DNA of 64,000 bases from Paractinoplanes bogorensis. Its GTDB lineage: Bacteria > Actinomycetota > Actinomycetes > Mycobacteriales > Micromonosporaceae. Shown here in pieces: positions 42,903 through 51,981 of this stretch. Both the position numbers and the translations under genes were made by a program. The stretch's first letter is position 1; the number at the start of each line of letters is the position of its first letter. Below the pieces are notes generated by a model, which was not told where the DNA came from, ran no database searches, and saw only the letters and a list, made by a program, of their open reading frames with translations. The DNA is taken from positions 186,001 to 250,000 of the forward strand of contig NZ_JAHKKG010000002.1 in the NCBI RefSeq assembly GCF_018829635.1. Direction: 5' to 3'.

Positions 42903-44051
42903 ATGTCCGCACCCGCCTCCACCATCGAGGACGCGATCCAGGCCGCACTGGCCACCGTCGACGACCCCGAGATCCGCCGCCCGATCACCGAACTCGGCAT
43001 GGTCAAGGGCTTCACCGTCGCCGGCGAATCGGTGCAGGTCGAGCTGCTGCTGACCGTGGCCGGTTGCCCGCTGCGCGACAAGCTCAACAACGACATCACC
43101 ACCGCCCTCACCTCGATCCCCGGCATCTCGTCGGTGAGCGTCGAGTTCGGCGTGATGGACGAGGAGCAGCGCAAGGCCCTGCAGACCACGCTGCGCGGGG
43201 GCGGTGCCGCGGCCGAACCGGTCATCCCGTTCGCCCAGCCCGGTTCCCGCACGCGGGTCTACGCGGTGGCCAGCGGCAAGGGCGGCGTCGGCAAGTCCAG
43301 CGTCACCGTCAACCTGGCCGCGGCCCTGGCCAAGCGCGGGCTCTCGGTCGGCGTGATCGACGCCGACATCTACGGCCACTCGGTGCCCCGCATGCTCGGC
43401 GTCGACGGCCGCCCGACCCGGGTCGAAGACATGATCATGCCGCCGCAGTCGCACGGCGTGAAGGTGATCTCGATCGGGATGTTCACGGCCGGCAACGCCG
43501 CGGTCGTGTGGCGCGGGCCGATGCTGCACCGCGCGCTGCAACAGTTCCTGGCCGACGTCTACTGGGGCGACCTCGACGTGCTGCTGCTCGACCTGCCGCC
43601 GGGCACCGGTGACGTGGCCATCTCGCTGGCCCAGCTGCTGCCCAACGCGGAGATCCTGGTCGTCACCACCCCGCAGACGGCCGCGGCCGAGGTGGCCGAG
43701 CGGGCCGGGGCGATCGCCATGCAGACCCACCAGCGCCTGGTCGGCGTGGTGGAGAACATGTCGTGGCTCGAGCTGCCGGACGGCTCGCGCATGGAGGTCT
43801 TCGGGGCCGGCGGCGGTCAGGCCGTGGCCGACTCGCTGACCACCACCGTGGGGGCCTCGGTGCCGCTGCTCGGGCAGATCCCGCTCGACACCCGGGTGCG
43901 TGAGGCAGGCGACGCCGGTGACCCGATCGTGCTGGCTGCGCCCGACGCGCCGGCCGCCCAGGCTCTCGACGCGGTGGCGAACAAGCTGGCCGTACGCCGT
44001 GAGTCGCTGGTCGGCAAGCCGCTGGGCCTGATGGTCAACGCGCGCCGCTGA
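42903..44051 (+). CDS. mrp: Mrp/ApbC P-loop ATPase
   Basis: 382 residues from ATG at 42903; 42894 is an alternative. An N-terminal DUF59 domain (ALATVDDPEIRRPITELGMV...VAGCPLRDKL) precedes the ATPase with deviant Walker A SGKGGVGKSSVTVNLA, IDADIYGHSVPRML and DLPPGTGDVA. It probably acts as an Fe-S carrier or scaffold. The CxxC that bridges the cluster in classical ApbC is absent (ENMSWLELPDGSRMEVFG), so cluster binding by the usual route is doubtful. Confidence 0.92.
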   Translation: MSAPASTIEDAIQAALATVDDPEIRRPITELGMVKGFTVAGESVQVELLLTVAGCPLRDKLNNDITTALTSIPGISSVSVEFGVMDEEQRKALQTTLRGGGAAAEPVIPFAQPGSRTRVYAVASGKGGVGKSSVTVNLAAALAKRGLSVGVIDADIYGHSVPRMLGVDGRPTRVEDMIMPPQSHGVKVISIGMFTAGNAAVVWRGPMLHRALQQFLADVYWGDLDVLLLDLPPGTGDVAISLAQLLPNAEILVVTTPQTAAAEVAERAGAIAMQTHQRLVGVVENMSWLELPDGSRMEVFGAGGGQAVADSLTTTVGASVPLLGQIPLDTRVREAGDAGDPIVLAAPDAPAAQALDAVANKLAVRRESLVGKPLGLMVNARR

Positions 44052-44087
44052 GAAACACCGCTGACAGACTCGGCGCCGCCTGCGTGA

Positions 44088-44510
44088 TCAGGTGGCGTCG
44101 AGATCCAGCTGGCGGCGGGCCGGAGCCGCCGGGGCGGCCGGGGTCGCAGCCGACGCGGAGCCGGTGTTCTTGATGTCGGCGGCCGCGGCGACCTCGCCCA
44201 GGTCGTTCTTGACCCCGTTCAGGTCCTGCTTCACGTCTTCGAAGAGGCCCTGCAGCGGCTTCCGGATCGCCGCCTCGTCCTCCTCGCTCAGCAGATGCTT
44301 GCGGATGAACGCCTTGGGGTGCAGATCCTGCAGCTGGAGGTCGGTGCCGAGCTCCTTGTTGAGGTCGCTGGTCGCGTTCTGCGCCATCGCCCGCAGCCCG
44401 CGCAGCATGCGCAGGCCGTCGCCGATCACCTTGGGCAGGCGCTCACCAAAGATCAACAGCGCCAGCATGAGCAGCGCGCCGATCTCCCACCAGTTCAGGT
44501 TTTCGAACAT
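44088..44510 (-). CDS. tatB: twin-arginine translocase subunit TatB
   Basis: 140 residues. The N-terminal span with Glu (WEIGALLMLALLIFGERLPK) and the amphipathic helix VIGDGLRMLRGLRAMAQ are diagnostic. A longer coiled region and a Pro/Ala-rich tail follow. TatB acts with TatC to receive folded, twin-arginine substrates. tatA and tatC are not in the window. Convergent with mrp and downstream of htrA, as in many actinobacteria. Confidence 0.94.
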   Translation of the reverse strand: MFENLNWWEIGALLMLALLIFGERLPKVIGDGLRMLRGLRAMAQNATSDLNKELGTDLQLQDLHPKAFIRKHLLSEEDEAAIRKPLQGLFEDVKQDLNGVKNDLGEVAAAADIKNTGSASAATPAAPAAPARRQLDLDAT

Positions 44511-44622
44511 GTGGCCCTCCCAAGGTCCCGGCCCAGCCTACGCACGAGAGCTGTGCGACGGCCATCCGTCCGCCCCGCCTACCGTCAGAAACCCGGCTGA
44601 AGACTTCGCGAATTGACGGCGA

Positions 44623-45864
44623 TCAGTTGGAGTCGGCCACCAACGTCACCGAGGCGGTCTGGGTCTTCGTCCCGCGACGGTACTCCACCGAGACCGTGGC
44701 GCCGGGGGCGTACTTGCGGACCAGGGCGACCAGGTCGGTGCCGTCCTCGAGCACGTGCCCGTCGATCTTGGTGACCACGTCGTTGGCCTTCAGACCGGCG
44801 GTGGCGGCCGGGCCGGCCGGCTCGACCGAGCGCAACCGGGCCCCCGACGTGCTGTTGCCGCCCTCGACCACGGTCGCGCCGATCACCGTGCGCCGGGCCT
44901 TGCCGTGGTCGATGATGTCGCCGGCCACCCGGCGGGCCTGGTTGATCGGGATCGCGAAGGCCAGGCCGATGTTGCCGGCCTCGGTCTCGTTGCCGCCGAC
45001 CGAGCGGATCACCGAGTTGACGCCGATGACCTGACCGGCCGCGTTGACCAGCGGGCCGCCGGAGTTGCCCTGGTTGACCGCGGCGTCGGTCTGGATGGCC
45101 GCGTAGTAGCGGGTCTGGCCCGCGTCGCCGGCCTCGATGGTGCGGTCGAGGGCACTGACGATGCCGTACGTGACCGTGTTGCGCAGGGCCAGCGGCGACC
45201 CGAAGGCGAGCACCGGGTCGCCGACCGCGATGGCGTCGGAGTTGCCGATCGCGACCGGGGTGAGACCGGTCTTGGCGACCTTGATCACAGCGACGTCGGA
45301 CTCGGGGTCACGGCCGACCAGCTCGGCCTTGGCCGTGGAGCCGTCGCTGAAGGCCACCGACATGGTGTCGTCGGCCCCCTCGACCACGTGGTCGTTGGTG
45401 ATCACGTAACCGTCGGTGGACACCACGAAGCCGGAACCGATGGCACCGGTGACCCGCACGGTCACCACGCTCGGGAGCACCTTGGCGGCGATCCCGGCCA
45501 GCGAGTCGGGGGCCCGGTTGGCCGCGGCCGGCGGGTCTTGAGCGGTCGCGCCGAGCTGGGTGCCACCGCCGGTGGCGACGCCCCCGCGGACCGCGAAGAC
45601 ATAGCCCAGCGTGCCGCCCAGACCACCCGCGAGCAGGGCCGTGACCAGGCAGATGGCAAGAATCGGCCCGTACGAGCGCCGGGGCGCGTCGGGGTCGGTG
45701 ACCGGCTCGGGCGGCGGGCCGGTGGTCGCACCCGGCGTCTCGACCACGACGGCGGTCGGCGCGTACGGGTCTCGCCAAGGGTCGGCGAGCGCATCAGACC
45801 ACCAAGGCGACCCCGGCGGGGGTGGTGGTGGCTGTGGCGGACGCGCGTTCCAGCCGTCGGTCAC
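44623..45864 (-). CDS. htrA: HtrA/DegP-type membrane serine protease
   Basis: 413 residues from GTG at 45864 (GGAGG 8 nt upstream). A Pro-rich cytoplasmic tail and one span (LAICLVTALLAGGLGGTLGY, ~70) anchor an extracytoplasmic trypsin-like domain. The triad is in VITNDHVVEGA, DPESDVAVIKV and NQGNSGGPLV. The C-terminal PDZ domain starts ~AGLKANDVVTKIDGHVLEDGT. It degrades misfolded envelope proteins. In mycobacteria and Streptomyces this gene sits next to sigE and its anti-sigma gene; both are absent here. Confidence 0.95.
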   Translation of the reverse strand: MTDGWNARPPQPPPPPPGSPWWSDALADPWRDPYAPTAVVVETPGATTGPPPEPVTDPDAPRRSYGPILAICLVTALLAGGLGGTLGYVFAVRGGVATGGGTQLGATAQDPPAAANRAPDSLAGIAAKVLPSVVTVRVTGAIGSGFVVSTDGYVITNDHVVEGADDTMSVAFSDGSTAKAELVGRDPESDVAVIKVAKTGLTPVAIGNSDAIAVGDPVLAFGSPLALRNTVTYGIVSALDRTIEAGDAGQTRYYAAIQTDAAVNQGNSGGPLVNAAGQVIGVNSVIRSVGGNETEAGNIGLAFAIPINQARRVAGDIIDHGKARRTVIGATVVEGGNSTSGARLRSVEPAGPAATAGLKANDVVTKIDGHVLEDGTDLVALVRKYAPGATVSVEYRRGTKTQTASVTLVADSN

Positions 45865-45994
45865 GTCGGTGCCTCCACTCGATTCCTCCCGGGCTCCCCC
45901 TCCAGAATGACACGGATCCCGGATGACGCCCCGCCCCGGCCCGTTTCGTACGGACCGCTGAGCCATCGACGGCCCCGCTACCCTTCTATCCGAT

Positions 45995-46693
45995 GTGCGC
46001 GGCAGAATCCACGTGCGTCCGCAAACCGCACCGGAGGTCGTCATCGTCCCGTCAGCCCGTCCGAGCGGCCCGAACGGCCACGCTCAGCAGTTCGCCGAGG
46101 CGTACGCCGACGAAGACGTCGTCCTGCAGACCGCCCGTGCCCTCGCGCACGAACTCGGCCTCGACTGCGTCACCCCGGCTGCGGGGTCGGTGCTGCGCCT
46201 GCTGGCCGCGGCCGGCAGCGCCAAGGCCGTGGTCGAGATCGGCACCGGCGCCGGGGTGAGCGGCGTCTGGCTGCTCCGCGGCATGCGCGCCGACGGCGTG
46301 CTGACCACGATCGACGTCGAGAACGAGCACCAGCGGATCGCCCGGCGGATCTTCGTCGAGGCCGGCTTCGCCGCGTCGCGCACCCGGATCATCACCGGCC
46401 GCGCGCTGGACGTGCTGCCACGGCTGGCCGACGGCGCCTACGACCTGGTGTTCGTCGACGCCGACGTGACCGAGTTCGGGGCCTGCGCCGAGGCCGCCCT
46501 GCGCCTGCTCCGGCCGGGCGGCGTGCTGCTGGTCAACGAGGCGCTGGCCGGCGGCCGGATCAGCGACCCGTCGGCCCGTGACGTCGACACGCTGACCATC
46601 CGCGAGACGGTGCGCTCGGTGCGCGACTCCGAGGAGTGGATCCCGGCGATCATTCCCTCCGGGGCCGGGCTGCTAGCCGCGGTCAAGCGCTGA
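45995..46693 (+). CDS. O-methyltransferase (class I SAM)
   Basis: 232 residues. The SAM motif AVVEIGTGAGVSGVWLLRGM, then TIDVENEHQRIARRIF, YDLVFVDADVTEFG and LLRPGGVLLVNEAL match the catechol-O-methyltransferase-like family encoded beside sigE/htrA in actinobacteria (Rv1220c type). The start is uncertain; GTG at 46013 is also possible. Divergent from htrA across ~130 bp. Its 3' end overlaps pepA by 21 bp. Substrate unknown. Confidence 0.9.
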   Translation: MRGRIHVRPQTAPEVVIVPSARPSGPNGHAQQFAEAYADEDVVLQTARALAHELGLDCVTPAAGSVLRLLAAAGSAKAVVEIGTGAGVSGVWLLRGMRADGVLTTIDVENEHQRIARRIFVEAGFAASRTRIITGRALDVLPRLADGAYDLVFVDADVTEFGACAEAALRLLRPGGVLLVNEALAGGRISDPSARDVDTLTIRETVRSVRDSEEWIPAIIPSGAGLLAAVKR

Positions 46694-48088
46694 GATAAAC
46701 CGCAGCAGCGTCCGTACGCCCCAGCCGGTCGCGCCCCGGGTGAGCTCGAGTTCCGACGTCTCGGCCCAGCACGGCCCGGCCATGTCGACGTGGACCCAGC
46801 GGTCGGCGTAGTCACCGGCGAACTCGCGCAGAAACAGCGCGGCCATCCCCCCGCCGTGGGTGGGCGAGCTGTGCCGGTCGGCGACGTCGCTGCGCAGCAG
46901 TTCGCGGTACTCGCCGGGCAGCGGCATCCGCCACATGCTCTCGCCGGCCGCCGACCCGGCCGCGATCAGGCCGGTCGCCAGCTCGTCGTTGTCGCTGTAG
47001 AGCGCGGCCGTGCTCTTGCCGAGGGCCACGACCGCGGCCCCGGTGAGGGTGGCGAAGTCGATCAGCACGTCGGGGGCCAGCTCGGCGACGGCGTAGCCGA
47101 GCGCGTCGGCCAGCACCAGGCGCCCCTCGGCGTCCGAGTTGGTCGACTCGCTGGTCGTGCCGTCGTAGTGGGTGATCACATCGCCCGGCCGGTAGGCCGA
47201 GCCGCTGACCGCGTTCTCGGCCAGGGGCAGCAGCGCGGTGACGCGTACGGGCAAATCAAGATCGGCCGCCCCCAGCGTGGCGGCGGCCACCGTGGCCGCC
47301 CCGGCCATGTCGTTCTTCATCCGTTTCATGCCCTCGCGGGTCTTGATCGAGATGCCGCCGCTGTCGAACGTGATGCCCTTGCCGACCAGCACCACATGGG
47401 TCGTCGCGCCGGGCGGGGCCCAGGTCAGCTCGACCAGGCAGGGCCGGAACCGGGAACCACCACCGACCGCCCGCAGGCCACCGAACCGGGCCAGATCGTC
47501 GCCCGCCACGATGCGGACACCGACCCCGGCACGCTTGGCCGAGGCGCCGGTGACCTCCTCGGCCATCCAGTCCGGGTTCTTCAGCGAGGGCGGCGCATTC
47601 GTCAGATCGCGGGCCAGCCAGGTCGCCCGGGCCGCCACACGGGCCAGAACCAGGCTCTCCCCGTACGCCTCGGAGTCGTCCACGACGATCCCGACCTCGG
47701 CCGAGCGGGGTTCCTGCTGCGCGTCGCGATAGCGGTAGCCGCCGAGCCAGAGCCCCTCGGCCAGGCCGCGTACGGACTCATCCGTCTCCACCGACCTCAG
47801 GTCGAGCTGGGCCGGCTCGTCGTCCTCCAGAGCGCGCGCAACGGCCGCCCCGGCCGCTCGCCAACCGGCCTCGTCACCCGCTCCGACGTGCACCAACAGC
47901 ACCCGGGCGGGCCGCCGCAGCGGACGCGGGAAGTCTTGCACCGAACCGGCCCGCCGATCCGTCTCGGCCAGTGCGGCGATCTCGGCTCCCAGGTCGCCAC
48001 CCGGGTGCGAGAGTGGACCCGGCGTACCGATCGGCACGATGCGGGTCAGGTCGTCGTCGAGGTGGTCGGTCAACCGGATCGGAAACAC
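46673..48088 (-). CDS. pepA: leucyl aminopeptidase (M17)
   Basis: 471 residues. Two-metal centre and catalytic Lys: LVGKGITFDSGGISIK, MKNDMAGAATVAAA and the signature NSDAEGRLVLADAL (Ser replaces the common Thr). It removes N-terminal residues from peptides in the cytoplasm. N-terminal domain ~1-160, catalytic domain ~165-465, normal length. A strong terminator of the upstream DUF3117 gene separates them. Confidence 0.95.
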   Translation of the reverse strand: MFPIRLTDHLDDDLTRIVPIGTPGPLSHPGGDLGAEIAALAETDRRAGSVQDFPRPLRRPARVLLVHVGAGDEAGWRAAGAAVARALEDDEPAQLDLRSVETDESVRGLAEGLWLGGYRYRDAQQEPRSAEVGIVVDDSEAYGESLVLARVAARATWLARDLTNAPPSLKNPDWMAEEVTGASAKRAGVGVRIVAGDDLARFGGLRAVGGGSRFRPCLVELTWAPPGATTHVVLVGKGITFDSGGISIKTREGMKRMKNDMAGAATVAAATLGAADLDLPVRVTALLPLAENAVSGSAYRPGDVITHYDGTTSESTNSDAEGRLVLADALGYAVAELAPDVLIDFATLTGAAVVALGKSTAALYSDNDELATGLIAAGSAAGESMWRMPLPGEYRELLRSDVADRHSSPTHGGGMAALFLREFAGDYADRWVHVDMAGPCWAETSELELTRGATGWGVRTLLRFISALDRG

Positions 48089-48118
48089 GAGAGCGTGACC
48101 TTTCTCGAAGACGTGGAA

Positions 48119-48154
48119 AGCCCGCCGGTACGGGCGGTACCGTACCGGCGGGCT
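48119..48154 (-). terminator. hairpin terminator of the DUF3117 gene
   Basis: Perfect 15-bp stem (48119-48133 with 48140-48154) and a 6-nt loop, 12 bp past the DUF3117 gene stop on the minus strand, followed there by CTTTCC. Confidence 0.85.
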
Positions 48155-48165
48155 CGCGTGAAACG

Positions 48166-48333
48166 TCAGCCGGCGATCGACTTCAACGCGTCACCCAGCG
48201 CGCTGGCCTCGTCCGGAGTCATCTCAACGACGAGACGGCCACCACCTTCCAGCGGGACGCGCATGACGATGCCCCGTCCCTCCTTGGTGACCTCCAGCGG
48301 ACCATCGCCCGTCCGCGGCTTCATCGCCGCCAT
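48166..48333 (-). CDS. DUF3117 small protein
   Basis: 55 residues: MAAMKPRTGDGPLEVTKEGR, MRVPLEGGGRLVVEMTPDEA and a final LGDALKSIAG. The sequence is almost invariant in actinobacteria, always ~55 residues, so it is a genuine gene despite its size. No known function; the even spacing of charged and Gly residues suggests a small beta-rich binding protein. Confidence 0.95.
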   Translation of the reverse strand: MAAMKPRTGDGPLEVTKEGRGIVMRVPLEGGGRLVVEMTPDEASALGDALKSIAG

Positions 48334-48544
48334 CTTGTCTCCCCTCAGACCCACATCAGGGTGTCGGTGGGTTACCCCACAGCCACTGCCACAACGCCAC
48401 GTGCTCAGCCCCACGTGACGCGGTACCTCGTTTCCGACCGGCGGCCAGACGGGCCTTTGCGCGTGCTGACGCGACCCGGCCCACCGTGCCGATCAAACAT
48501 TTTCCCTGATGAACACCGGCGAACCCAAACCCAGCCCGGGCGGA

Positions 48545-48583
48545 TGTGACAGCGTCTAGCATATCGCCTTTCGGGCTGTCACA
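48545..48583. promoter_or_regulatory. inverted repeat, probable PaaX-type operator
   Basis: TGTGACAGC (48545-48553) and GCTGTCACA (48575-48583), a perfect 9-bp inverted repeat with centres 30 bp apart (three helical turns), ending 10 bp before the regulator's start codon. Autoregulation by occlusion of the start region is likely. Confidence 0.65.
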
Positions 48584-48593
48584 ATGTGCGGTC

Positions 48594-49403
48594 ATGCAGG
48601 CGCGGTCGGCACTCTTCGACCTGTACGGCGACTATCTCCGCCCCCGAGGCGGCCGGGCGCCGGTCGCGGCCCTGGTCAGACTGCTTGCGCCGCTCGGCAT
48701 CGCCCCTCCCGCGGTGCGCACCGCGGTGTCCCGGATGGTGCGCCAAGGGTGGCTGCACCCTATGCGATTGGTCTCCGGACCCGGCTATCTGCTGACCCCC
48801 AAGGCCGCCCGGCGACTCGACGAGGCGTCGGCCCGGATCTACCGCACCGGGCGCGTCAGCTGGGACGGGAAGTTCGATCTGGTGCTTTTGCACGATCCGC
48901 TGGGCAAGCGCGACGCCGGTCGGCTCGCCTTCCTCGGCTACGGCGCACTCGGCGACAACGCGTGGGTAGCGCCGCGACCGGCCGACGAGGCCGACACCGT
49001 GCTGCGCGAGGCCGGGGTCGGCTACGAACGGTTCACCGCCAGCCACGCCGCCGGGTCACCCGGTGCCGCCGACGTGGTCGGGCGGGCCTGGGATCTGCCC
49101 GAACTGGCCCGCTCGTACGAGGATTTCGTGGCTGACCTGCGACCCGTGGTCACCTCGGTCAACGCACGCAGCAGCGACGAGGAGGCGTACGCGGCCCGCT
49201 TCCACCTGGTCCACTCGTGGCGATCGTTCCTGTTCCGCGATCCACAGCTGCCCGCCTCGTTGCTGCCCGCACGCTGGCCCGGGGTGAGCGCGGCCGGTTT
49301 CTTCGACCGGCACGCGACCCGGCTACGGCCCGCGGCCGACCGCTACGTCGAGCGATGCCTGCACTCGGTGAGTCGCGGCCGTGTGGGATTCTCAGACGCA
49401 TGA
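48594..49403 (+). CDS. PaaX-family transcription regulator
   Basis: 269 residues from ATG at 48594. N-terminal winged helix: ARSALFDLYGDYLRPRGG, PPAVRTAVSRMVRQGWL and GYLLTPKAARRLDEASARIY. The PaaX-like middle and C-terminal domains follow. PaaX represses phenylacetate catabolism by sensing phenylacetyl-CoA. Here the coupled gene (ATGA overlap) is a single enoyl-CoA hydratase and no paaABCDE genes are present, so the ligand is probably another acyl-CoA or the regulon lies elsewhere. Confidence 0.9.
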   Translation: MQARSALFDLYGDYLRPRGGRAPVAALVRLLAPLGIAPPAVRTAVSRMVRQGWLHPMRLVSGPGYLLTPKAARRLDEASARIYRTGRVSWDGKFDLVLLHDPLGKRDAGRLAFLGYGALGDNAWVAPRPADEADTVLREAGVGYERFTASHAAGSPGAADVVGRAWDLPELARSYEDFVADLRPVVTSVNARSSDEEAYAARFHLVHSWRSFLFRDPQLPASLLPARWPGVSAAGFFDRHATRLRPAADRYVERCLHSVSRGRVGFSDA

Positions 49404-50233
49404 CCGCCGTCCAACCACCCCACCCGCCGCCCATGACCGGACTGAAGACCGAATCATTGCTCGTCGACCGCACTGACGCGGTCGTCACGCTCACGCTCAA
49501 CCGGCCCGAGGCGATGAACGCCCTGACCGTCGACCTCAAAGAGGCCCTGCGGGACACGCTGGCCGCGCTCGAGAGCGACAAGTCGTGCCGGGCGATCGTG
49601 CTGGCCGGGGCGGGCACCGCGTTCTGCGTCGGGCAAGACCTGCGCGAGCACGCCGAGCAGCTGGAATCAGGCAAAACCGATCTGGATACCGTACGGGTCC
49701 ACTACAACCCGATCGCCCAGCGCCTGGCCAGCATGCCCAAGCCGGTGGTGGCGGCCGTCCGCGGCACGGCGGCCGGGGCCGGGGCGTCGTTCGCGCTGCT
49801 GGCCGACTTCCGGATCGGCGGGCCGAAGACGAGCTTCCTGATGGCCTTCGCCAACGTCGGACTGGCCGGCGACAGCGGCGTGTCGTGGTCGCTCCCCCGC
49901 ATCGTCGGACACGCTCAGGCGCTCGAGATGCTGCTGCTGGCCGAGCCGGTGCGGGCCGCTCGTGCCCTGGAGATCGGGCTGCTCTCCCGCCTGACCTCCA
50001 CTGACGACGAGGTGCTGCCGGCCGCGCAGGAGCTCGCCGCACGCCTCGCGGCCGGTCCGACGGTGGCTTACGGGGCGATCAAGCGCGAGCTGTCGATCGG
50101 CGACGCCGGCACGTTGTCCGACGCGCTCGCCGCCGAGGCCCAGGCCCAGGCCATCTGCGGCGCGACGGCCGACCACAAGGCCGCCGTCAACGCCTTCGTG
50201 AACAAGCAGAAGCCCGCCTTCAACGGCAACTGA
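49400..50233 (+). CDS. enoyl-CoA hydratase/isomerase
   Basis: 277 residues. Crotonase motifs: VVTLTLNRPEAMNALTVDL, the oxyanion-hole loop AGAGTAFCVGQDLREHAEQL, and GTAAGAGASFALLADFRI with FANVGLAGDSGVSWSLPRIVG. The residue after GL is Ala rather than the catalytic Glu of hydratases, and Asp follows later (GDSG) as in PaaG-type isomerases. Start overlaps the regulator's stop by 4 nt. A role in ring or fatty-acid degradation under the upstream regulator is likely. Confidence 0.9.
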   Translation: MTAVQPPHPPPMTGLKTESLLVDRTDAVVTLTLNRPEAMNALTVDLKEALRDTLAALESDKSCRAIVLAGAGTAFCVGQDLREHAEQLESGKTDLDTVRVHYNPIAQRLASMPKPVVAAVRGTAAGAGASFALLADFRIGGPKTSFLMAFANVGLAGDSGVSWSLPRIVGHAQALEMLLLAEPVRAARALEIGLLSRLTSTDDEVLPAAQELAARLAAGPTVAYGAIKRELSIGDAGTLSDALAAEAQAQAICGATADHKAAVNAFVNKQKPAFNGN

Positions 50234-50307
50234 GTGCCACTGAAGGCGGGCGCACCGCTCTGGCCTACTGCTCTGGCCCACCGCCCTGGCGCACCACTTC
50301 TTGGTGA

Positions 50308-50344
50308 GTGAGTACTCACTAACGCGGGGTTTGTGAGTGCTCGC
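50308..50344. repeat. two outlying GTGAGTACTCAC palindromes
   Basis: GTGAGTACTCAC at 50308-50319 and GTGAGTGCTCGC at 50333-50344, in the 125-bp gap between the convergent enoyl-CoA hydratase and protease genes. Same motif as the 35.3-35.8 kb array, also between convergent genes. Confidence 0.8.
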
Positions 50345-50358
50345 TCACCGGTCGGTGG

Positions 50359-51210
<852 letters not shown>

Positions 51211-51325
51211 CTATATATGTGACGATCCCAAAACCGTCATATCGCGCAGCCACACAGCGCCGCAACCAGAGTCAGATCAAGCCATCGGCCTGTAGCGGCG
51301 AAATCCCGAAGCGGCGACCAGAGTC

Positions 51326-51420
51326 GGATTTCGCCCGTCGATGACTTGGGCGCCGAAAACGGCTAGCGGAGCGAGGCCGTTTTCGGTGCCCAAGTCATCG
51401 GCCTGTAGGGGCGAAATCCC
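51326..51420 (-). terminator. large two-part hairpin
   Basis: Inner stem: 51339-51362 with 51377-51400, 23 of 24 paired, 14-nt loop. Outer stem: GGATTTCGCC (from 51327) pairs with GGCGAAATCC (to 51420). It lies ~30 bp past the stop of the minus gene at 51447 and is probably its terminator. A ~40-bp direct repeat (from 51281 and from 51399) flanks it. Confidence 0.7.
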
Positions 51421-51446
51421 GGAGCCGCGGAGCGGCGACCATAGGC

Positions 51447-51968
51447 TCAGTCTTCTTCCTCGGGGTCCTGATTTGCCTCATCGCCGAGGACGAAGGCCTG
51501 CATGGCCAGCTCGTTGCCGGAAGGCCACACGTAGGTCGGCAGCTCGACCGGGCCCAGCTCGTGCACGTGTGACCAGAACTGACGCACGGCGTCGGCCGGC
51601 GTGGCCGCCTCGATCGGGAGCGCGACGCTGACCAGCCACGTCTGTTTGTCGGCGGCTCCGCCGAGCGTGCCCGCCAGTGCGCGGAAGACCGCCGGGTCGA
51701 GCGAGACGATCCGGGCGTCGTCGTCGAGGGCCAGCCCGGCGGCGGACACCGGTGCGTCGAACGCGCGCCGCACGTAGGCCAGCGTGAGCTCGTCGCCCTC
51801 GCCGGGCACCGCCTGCGCCAGCGCGACCACGTCGCCCTCCGCGACGAGCAGCACCTCGTCGTCGGGACTGACCGGGCCCGCGCCACCCGACACGGTCACC
51901 GTGTCGTGGTGGAAGAGCCGCTCGGTCGCCCACTGATCCGCCGGAATGATCACCGCCCACTGCGCCAT
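51447..51968 (-). CDS. conserved hypothetical protein
   Basis: 173 residues: MAQWAVIIPADQWATERLFH, VSPDDEVLLVAEGDVVALAQ, AYVRRAFDAPV and C-terminal YVWPSGNELAMQAFVLGDEA with an acidic tail. The first half has the feel of an EVE/PUA-like nucleic-acid-binding fold, but the match is not good enough to name. It precedes no gene closely; tag ends 14 bp upstream, so they may be co-transcribed. Confidence 0.72.
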   Translation of the reverse strand: MAQWAVIIPADQWATERLFHHDTVTVSGGAGPVSPDDEVLLVAEGDVVALAQAVPGEGDELTLAYVRRAFDAPVSAAGLALDDDARIVSLDPAVFRALAGTLGGAADKQTWLVSVALPIEAATPADAVRQFWSHVHELGPVELPTYVWPSGNELAMQAFVLGDEANQDPEEED

Positions 51969-51981
51969 GCGGTCAATCTCA

